Assembly: GCA_002633005.1 (NCBI GenBank)
Contig: NMRA01000006.1
Coordinates: forward strand, 1,446,442 to 1,510,441
Direction of reading: 5' to 3'
Length of the DNA stretch: 64,000 bases
Origin: Phoronis australis
Lineage: Eukaryota > Phoronida > Phoronidae
Positions 57,501 through 64,000 of the stretch are shown here, in pieces (positions within the stretch are counted from its first letter, which is position 1; the number at the start of each line of letters is the position of its first letter). The translations under genes were made by a program, and so were the position numbers. The notes beneath the pieces are model-generated. The model had not been told where the DNA came from. It saw nothing but the letters and a program-made list of their open reading frames with translations, and ran no database searches.

Positions 57501-60500
57501 CCTTCCCCCCCTCCCATACAGATTTTACTGGAACAGCCCTTAATTCCTCCTGTTCTACAAGACAAGTTTTCATTGAGACACCTACTTTTACCGTTTATTT
57601 AATCAGTTAATTGAAATGTCAAAGGTTATTATGTGCTACATTAGTTGTGTCTATAAATTAGAAAAGGACAATTACGACATTAAAACATGATCTACAGCTG
57701 GTCTATGTGTAGATTTTGCCCAGGGAGAAGACTGAAAAAACTCAAATAAGTGCACATCACTCACCATGTCAGAAACTCTCAACTCTGTTGGCATTGGATT
57801 ATAGACCCTGAGCTCAACTTCACTGCTATGGCCCATGATCCACTTGAAGGCTACAAATAGGAACCAGTTTTAGTCTTACAACAGTAAATTGCCTAATCAC
57901 TATTTACTTGTTTCCATAATTATGAAAACACGGATTATCCAGAAATGATGACAAAGTATTTTGAAGCACGTTGAGTTGTAAACTTAAAGTCAACAGAGCA
58001 CTATTCACTAATTCAAAAATAACAGTTACACTAACAAAGCACTCAAGTCACATTACATATGTGAGCGTGGATAATATCCCTCCATCATAGTTATTTCAAC
58101 TAACAGACATACATTGTGTGGGTAAAAACCTGAGGATAACTTCCATCTCTAACACAGAGAATAATGCTATGGATTTCAGGTCTGTGATGATGTGACCTCT
58201 GACCTTTGTCTTTACATGGGAAGAATTTCTACGGTCAACACGAAATGCAGTTTTCAGTTCATGTACCAGCCAGATTGGCATTGTTTCTCTCAGCATACAT
58301 GTATTATTAATTTCCACATAGGTGCCGTGACCCCTTACTATCATAATATTGCCTTACGAAGACCTGCCAGTAGTGAAATTCAACAGAACAGTGAACATTA
58401 TCCAAGCCAACATCCTTACATGCATGAGTGTCAGGTTTTAACTTCTTGTTGTGCGTGTGGAAGTTAATGGGTGAATAAATGAAGGGACCGTGTGACTTGA
58501 TGCTGGACACGCGTTTATTCTTTACAGGCTCAAGATGACCAGGAAGTGGCTGGGGTCGGAAACTCCTGCAAAAGGTAATGTGACAAAGATGAAAGATTAA
58601 GCGTCATCCCCCATTTATCCACTACCTGGATGGAGATGGTCGATTACGTAATAAAATTAGTGGGCTCTGTCAAAACTGTAATACCTCACAACAAACAAAA
58701 ACGCAATGGCCCAGAGCTGTAAATCAATAGGGTATTCGAGGATCAATACACATAAGAGAGATAGCAGAGGTTTTGTAATGAAAAATCAATGCAAAGCCAC
58801 AAGGGACTTTAGGGATGCCATGGCAACTAATCTAAAGGGACTACCAACTCCTGGTGGTTTATCAACTCATTTCAGTGAAAAACCAAGATTAACTTTTAAC
58901 ACCCGACAAAAATTCTTCATAAAAAATTCACAAACCGAAGTACGACCAGGTGGGTAACTGTGGTTTCATAAGACTATAGCAACAGGCCAGGTGCGACTAT
59001 AATATTCTTAATTGTCTTGGTGTTTATTCACAGAAACAATCTATTTCCGGTCATATTGTCATTAATGATTAACCAAACAACACTGTTTTGTAGTTTTGTT
59101 CGTAGAGTAAAAAATGATGAATGAACAAAAAAAAAACAATAGGTCCACAAGTGCTTCAACTATTGCAATACGCACCAGACAGTGGGAAGTTTAGACAGAG
59201 CTACAGAGTGAACTATTGTGCCACTGTCAAGGGCAATGGGTTCAGACTTGACTGTGAACTTCTCTGTGTAGGACTCCAGCACTTTACTGATCTCTGTCTT
59301 TTCAGTGGGTTTGAGATAATGGAACATGGTCTGCAGGAGAAATGCCATATGCCTGAAAATGAAAGAGGACAGATTTTCATTAAAAAATGAAGCTACGGTT
59401 TAGAAAAAACTGCTCTTTGAAAAATATCTAAGTCTGGCGAACTTCAGAAGTTCTTATTTGAGAAATGGTGGGTCGGATTCATGTCAACCTTTCGCATACT
59501 ATGTCGCAATGTTCTTCAAAATGCCATTTCCAAAATGTTAAACTTCCGCATGACAGGCTATCAAAAATAAGACGTTTCTAATTTTTATAAAATAACTCAA
59601 AAGTGGCATGATTAGAAAACTGCATCAGCGTTTTTGAGATTTTAACTGGAAATTTTACATCAATTCATACCACTATTTCACTTGAACCACAAATTGGATA
59701 GGGACTGATATATTACATGACTGACCTACTTTTCAAAATATCAGGCACTTTTCATTCGATCTGAAGTCAAAAACAACACATTGTGCACCTACACTGACGT
59801 TTGCCTTTTTGCCAATTTCGTACCTCAAAAAATGCACCAACACATGTTTGGCTGCATAACTGCTCAGCACGCAACTTGAACCCACTCAACCAGAACACCG
59901 GCTGGGATAACGCCTGAGCAGTTTGAAAGTGAGGAACACCAAATAGAATTTTGAGCATTAAGAAATTTTCTTGGTAAATAATTACAACTGCAAAAGATTT
60001 ACCTGACCGCCAAAGCTGCATTGCCCGTTTTCCTAGCCGAGTAGACAAGTTCATGAAGCACCCTCAGTTGAATCACCGGCCACCCCTGACGTCTAGTGGA
60101 CTGGGCTGGAAGACAAATTCACATTGTTCACACTTCAATAGTACTCATGACAGTCTGCACTACAACTGTCTACAATTTTATTCCACAGGAAGCCATTGTT
60201 TGGTTTTCTTATCACAACATCAAAAATTTTCATTATTAAAGTGGTAATCAACCAGCGCCATCTATCAAAAAACAATATTTGATTTAGGCCACTTACTATA
60301 ACTATAAAATTGGTCTCGTATTGTTCCTTACTTAGATTATAAATAATATCAAGGCTAAGGAAGAGATGACGAGTCATTACTTGCTTTAGACCAGGCTTAT
60401 CAAGTTGTGTATCACTTTAGGTTAGTTTCAATCGCAAAGGCTGTATGGACGTTAGGGGGAATTCCAGGCAACGTAACATAACCTGTTTCAATTCAAACAA

Positions 60501-62875
60501 AGGATAAGGACGCGATGACATTGCTTTGGAAGAACAAACATACTTGTGAAGGAAGTGGATGTTTTTGACACCAGAACATGGTTTACAACGGCTTTAAACT
60601 TGAATTGACCTATCGCAAGTTCCGCCCCTTTGCAAAATGTCGACAAACGAATAAAGGAGACGAAGGTGTGTCAAGAATAATGCATACTGATTGGTCAGTT
60701 AAGCCGTTACTCAAAATCCTGGCAATAAGTCAATTGTGAAGTTGTGAGTTCTATCGCATGCGTTATTATACCATAACCGGCAGATGTCAAAAAATTCATT
60801 TTGCAAAAAAAACTGGTATCAACTTTGCCCTAAAAACATACAATTGTCAACTTTTATAGGAAAGTTTAATAGACTAATAGCAAAAAATTCCAGAACGCAG
60901 TACACTCCTTTACACAAACCTCTAGCGAACTCTCTTGGCTCCAGCGTGATTCTGTACCCTTCTAATGTGAGAAGCATCAGCTGGTAGCACAGAGGCCAAT
61001 TGGGTGTGGAGATCTGTTGACTGACACACTGTAACGCTGCGATTCGTCGGAAGAAGGCAGCCTTGCGGTGAAAACCTATCTCGCCGTAAAGGACAGCAAG
61101 GGTGCTGTACCGGTGAATCTGAGAATGAAAACAAATAAGTTTTAGTAATCTCTTTAGAGTTATCAATGCTATAAAACATGGCTCCCACTCTTTACCCATA
61201 TCAGATTCAAGTACTTTCCAACCCAAATTTATGAACTTTTCAAGAACGTTTTTGCACGTAACTCCCTTCTTGGTGAAATTCACATGATCGTATATGGCCA
61301 CCAAATGTTTGGTTATGTTTGGGATTTCTTAAAACAAACGAGGTCTATACCGATGGCTGGCTTTTGGCGCTTTCAATGAAAAATTACCAAACAAAAAGTC
61401 AAAATAACATAATTTTGCAACATAACAACATAGTCAAGGACTTCTCAAGGCCAATGCCCAAAATTCAAGAACTTTTCAAGGCTGACAAGTCAAATTCAAA
61501 TGCTTTTCAATATCTGTGGGAACCATGTAAATGTTTCACAAAAGCCTTTTTCTTTCTCATTTCTCAGAAAGCACAATCTTTCCTCAAATTAAGTATCATC
61601 TGCTATTTCGTCCTCTGGCTAGGTGCATTTTTTGCATATAGGATACAGCCAACTAAATGAAAGAAGACTCAAAATACAACCAAGGTGAGCATTCTTTTCG
61701 AAATTCCAGCACCAGTCTAAGGGCATTACCTTTCTTACACAAACACTATAATCTGACATTACACTACCTTCAGTACAGCCATGTAAAAAATAATCAAACA
61801 ATATGACCCCAAATTGCCAATAAAGACCACAGAACATATGTAGAATTCGAATGTCACTGCAGATGAGTGAAAGTTGAATTCACGGTCAGAGTAACTAGAA
61901 TAAAGACACCACCTACGTGATGGGTAACAGAATTCCTTCCGATCATTTTTAATGCGTACTTGCAGTCTAAGCACAGAGTACATACCTTTTCCTCATCGGA
62001 GAGCTGCAGATTGATGTAGACAACATTCTGGAGGAACTCGGACGCCGCCATGTACTTCTGCTGAATGATCATTATGCGGCAGGCTTTGATGCTGGCTTCC
62101 AGTTCGATGATTCCAGCAAAACGATACTACAACACAGCAGTTGGTGAAGTGTTGAGGCCACATAAAAACTGATCAAGAATATTTCACTGTCCTTACTACA
62201 TGTATGACTAGAACAACGCTTTTTGAAGAGCAACATTTTACAAAGTGCTCACTTTAATCACAGGAACACAAAACCAATTCATGTAATTACCACCATAGAT
62301 AAAATATAGTACACGTCAAAAATATTCAGACAAAATGACTCGGAATTCCCCACCATGACAGCTGGGTGGAAGCCAAATTCAACCTCAGACTAGTCTTCCT
62401 TCATGATCGAGAATGAATGAGGAATTAATGGGAAAGTTATCAAGGAGGCTAAGCGATTTTGTAATAAGAATTTTGCTGCCCTAATATTGTACTACCAATG
62501 TTTTTTGTTGTTACCAGCATTAGCCGTCACGACGGGGAAACGGTCTGATTATTTTATTTGTCTTATGTAAGCCACGAATATTTATTAATCTTTATAAAAG
62601 ACCCTACACGTCTTTTCTGGGATACCATAAAACAGAGTAAAACGTATACAATGCCAACTAAGACAGCTGATTCGTAACAAATTGTGCATCAGAAGACCGC
62701 GAACAATTTAGGTGAGTGAGACATAGAAAGAGATCCAAGCTTTTGGTATATTTTACCTTACTATACTGTATGATGGCTTCTTTGTACTTGTCTATAATAT
62801 CGTTAGGGGCCAGGCAGTTTTTGCTGACGTGAACCTTAGGGTCCAGGCCATTTGTACCTGCTATAAAACTGTTCA
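44822..62875 (-). CDS. TRAPPC9: TRAPP complex subunit 9, C-terminal exons (partial)
   Basis: Eighteen exons (minus): 62875-62757, 62126-61986, 61118-60920, 60105-60003, 59352-59176, 58565-58420, 57850-57765, 57097-56971, 56441-56192, 55488-55403, 53888-53748, 52612-52500, 51934-51792, 48034-47924, 47565-47366, 46907-46809, 45877-45759, 44977-44822. Phases agree throughout; 2516 nt give about 837 residues ending INVK-stop. The human protein is about 1150 aa, so roughly 300 N-terminal residues lie beyond 64000. Recognised by [80 protein letters not shown] and [21 protein letters not shown]9/Trs120 is a TRAPPII subunit acting in Golgi/endosome Rab activation. The donor at 58420 (GTAAGG) and the acceptor TCCTCAG choice at 48034 were fixed by phase. 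The exon pair 52612/51934 has a second copy at 49666/49013. Confidence 0.95.
46338..46740. repeat. degenerate inverted CTCACAAACAC-type repeat
   Basis: The left half (46338-46515) is rich in ACTCACAAACAC/GACTCACTGACC variants. The right half (46570-46740) carries the inverse (GTGTTGGTGAGTCAGTGAAC). It looks like a decayed foldback of a short tandem motif, related to sequence at 63785-63990. It lies in a TRAPPC9 intron. Confidence 0.55.
47873..47912. repeat. (CT)n microsatellite
   Basis: About 20 CT units, 12 bp from the TRAPPC9 donor at 47924. On minus it is a GA tract just inside the intron. Confidence 0.95.
48133..48332. mobile_element. 200-bp MITE, GACAAAATGA family
   Basis: GACAAAATATCAGTTCCCTA at the left and CGTCATGACGGGC...CATTTTGTC at the right form the same TIRs as at 17880 and 62329. 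TRAPPC9 intron. Confidence 0.65.
48627..50235 (-). repeat. TRAPPC9: duplicated TRAPPC9 block, copy B (exons 49666-49554 and 49013-48871)
   Basis: This block aligns along its length with 51503-53178. Exon 49013-48871 (143 nt) is identical to 51934-51792. Exon 49666-49554 (113 nt) differs from 52612-52500 at two bases, both synonymous (Arg, Thr). Introns differ by scattered substitutions and small indels. Splice sites are intact in both. Using both pairs in one mRNA would shift the frame (113+143=256 nt), so only one pair can be used per normal transcript. An allelic (haplotype) false duplication at the gap is likelier than a true exon duplication. Confidence 0.9.
50236..51001. mobile_element. 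AGGGCTGTTCCAG repeat element, cut by the gap
   Basis: Directly after CCTACATA, where copy A continues with intron, copy B has AGGGCTGTTCCAGCAAAATC TGTATGGGAGGGGGGGAAGG. The inverted counterpart is at 57404-57540. Further CCACCCAT(A/G)ATTTTT motifs recur up to the gap. This is probably an insertion present in copy B only. Confidence 0.5.
51002..51502. other. assembly gap (N)
   Basis: 501 N, flanked by a C-run on the left and a CAG tract on the right. It lies exactly between the two copies of the TRAPPC9 exon pair. Confidence 0.99.
51503..51586 (+). repeat. (CAG)n, about 28 units
   Basis: An uninterrupted CAG tract runs from the gap to GACTAATTGG; its true length is unknown. The equivalent place in copy B (about 48627-48640) has only four CAG. 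It is intronic (CTG in the TRAPPC9 sense). It also creates spurious poly-Ser/Ala/Leu/Cys frames. Confidence 0.95.
51503..53178 (-). repeat. TRAPPC9: duplicated TRAPPC9 block, copy A (exons 52612-52500 and 51934-51792)
   Basis: This is the partner of 48627-50235. It joins directly and in frame to the upstream exon 53888-53748, so it is counted in the TRAPPC9 model. The encoded segment (about 85 aa) covers a Ser/Pro-rich linker and the [15 protein letters not shown] block. Confidence 0.9.
54677..55112. mobile_element. 436-bp element with about 27-bp TIRs
   Basis: The left end TACCGTATTCACTGTAATAA CCGCCCA is matched inverted at the right end (TACTGTATTCGCCGTAATAA CCGCCCA on the other strand). 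GC-rich subterminal GGGCGCTTA motifs are inverted as well. No transposase frame. TRAPPC9 intron. Confidence 0.8.
57404..57540 (-). repeat. AGGGCTGTTCCAG element, second copy
   Basis: On minus: AGGGCTGTTCCAGTAAAATC TGTATGGGAGGGGGGG, then GCACCCACCACGCATATTTT and several CACCCATAATTTTT-like motifs. Same family as 50236-51001. TRAPPC9 intron. Confidence 0.55.
59440..59690 (-). repeat. AT-rich dispersed repeat, inverted copy
   Basis: On minus: CTCAAAAACGCTGATGCAGT, TTATTTTTGATAGCC, TTTTGAAGAACATTGCG, CATGAATCCGACC. Related to 5870-6095 and 49975-50235. TRAPPC9 intron. Confidence 0.5.
62329..62562. mobile_element. 234-bp MITE, GACAAAATGA family
   Basis: Starts GACAAAATGACTCGGAATTC. Its other end, reversed, is GACAAATAAAATAATCAGAC ..TTTCCCCGTCGTGAC. 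The internal part aligns with 17880-18079 (GCTGGGTGGAAGCCAAATTC; GTTACCAGCATTAGCCGTCA). TRAPPC9 intron. Confidence 0.7.
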
Positions 62876-64000
62876 CTGAAAACACAAAATGGTCAAGCTT
62901 GAATAACATAACAATGATTCTTTTCAAATCTCCATGAGCACATCTTTCAAACAATGAGGAATGACAGTCTCAAGGAACAATAACACACAGACCTTGTCCA
63001 AAATGGACTCTAACACTGCTGTAAACCCATGTTCCATAAAAGAAAGGGACTTTTTTAACAAAAAATTCTCCAGTTTGGGACTGTCTGTAAATTTCAGGAC
63101 GCCAAAACTTAAGTCAAAATTGGATTTTCTTGATTCTGATGACAGGGACATGTGCAGTTTTGGCGCTCACCCCATTTCTCAAACATCTGACACATCGATT
63201 TTTATCAACAGCCTGATAATAGACTCCGCAGTTTATAAAATCGTCGAAAAAAAAAAATGCTGATGCAAAATTTTGATGCTTCCCCATAATGTGTAACATC
63301 AGGGTGAATGATTGTTTGTCATTGATTGTAATTCTTGAATTTGGGGCAAACAATATTGCCTATTTCTAAAATTTGGTACAACCTCTGACCTCAAGAAAAA
63401 TAATTTTCACTGGCTCGAACTGTGGAATTTTTAACATGGACCAGTTGCTGCAATAAAACTGGTGTTGGCTTCTTCCTCAGTCAAATAAGAAATGGCTTCT
63501 AAACTTGGAATAAACTCACAGTTTGCTATTACTTCCGATTATTTTCAGTGCTTAAAATGACTTGCCGCAACAAGCCAACTGATTGAGCCAAGTCTCGAGC
63601 ACAAACGAACTGTCATGTCTTTTCCAAACCCAGCAACCATTTCTCGTCTGTTTAAGGAGCAAGCTCGGACTAGTTTTGTGGTAGTAAGTAGGCTAAATCA
63701 AAAGTTTGTTTTGCTTCATGATACTTGAGTTTGCAGCAACTTTAATGTCTGTTTTGGACATAACCAAGGTACCTAAACTACACGGCTAATGGACTCATAA
63801 ACACGGTCACAGGCGCACGAACACAACTCACGGACCTGCAAACACCGTCCACTGACTCACAAACCCGGGAACGTACTCACAAAACACGATCCATTCACCC
63901 AAATACACGGGACATGGACTCATATTCACAAGGAAACACAGTTAACGGACCGCCAAACATGGGTCATGGACTCATCGGCTTCCTGGGTCAGCTTACATCT
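62876..64000. other. TRAPPC9 intron, no exon recognised
   Basis: The next upstream TRAPPC9 exon was not found here. Short frames at 62924-63353 have no family signature. The last 200 bp (63785-63990) hold a degenerate GGACTCATAAACACGG-type repeat related to 46338-46740. Confidence 0.5.

Noticed and set aside
62924-63353. Overlapping 75- to 100-aa frames on both strands
   Set aside because: No family signature, no matching TRAPPC9 segment, no convincing splice sites; intronic.

Overview
This is a eukaryotic, intron-rich, AT-rich window with short exons, dispersed inverted-repeat elements and two assembly gaps (bases 1-90 and 51002-51502). Gene content and intron style (ribosomal protein RPL11, ciliary DRC1, trafficking subunit TRAPPC9, a Gmr1-like LTR retroelement relic, many small foldback repeats) fit an invertebrate animal with motile cilia, most likely marine. 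The exact phylum cannot be fixed from the sequence.

Layout: (1) 91-7500 is gene-poor and holds a decayed Ty3/gypsy-type pol fragment (about 1369-1884) and pieces of dispersed repeats. (2) 7514-10191, minus strand: a four-exon gene for a small secreted cysteine-rich protein (about 240 aa), reconstructed from phase-compatible exons; I do not recognise the family. (3) 11822-22024, plus strand: a nine-exon gene for a 327-aa Lys/Glu-rich protein with an acidic tail; an X-box-like site lies just upstream, so a ciliary role is possible. (4) 23659-31144, minus strand: RPL11, complete, six exons, 180 aa, with a 5'-TOP start and two related candidate box C/D snoRNAs in its introns. (5) 31476-42639, plus strand: DRC1, complete, 13 exons, 760 aa, divergent from RPL11 with only 331 bp between start codons. 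(6) 44822-62875, minus strand: the 3' 18 exons of TRAPPC9; its N-terminal exons lie beyond the window.

The genes are not an operon and have different jobs: translation (RPL11), cilium/flagellum (DRC1, perhaps the 327-aa gene), secretory tethering (TRAPPC9) and extracellular (Cys-rich protein). RPL11 and DRC1 very probably share a bidirectional promoter. DRC1 and TRAPPC9 converge, as do the 327-aa gene and RPL11.

Main points for a second look: the unassigned secreted Cys-rich gene; the paired snoRNA candidates sharing one guide apparently complementary to LSU rRNA; a two-exon TRAPPC9 block present twice around the gap, most simply a haplotype-type false duplication because including both copies would break the reading frame; several families of short inverted-repeat (MITE-like) elements, mostly in introns; and a retroelement relic with integrase-type sequence upstream of RT-type sequence.
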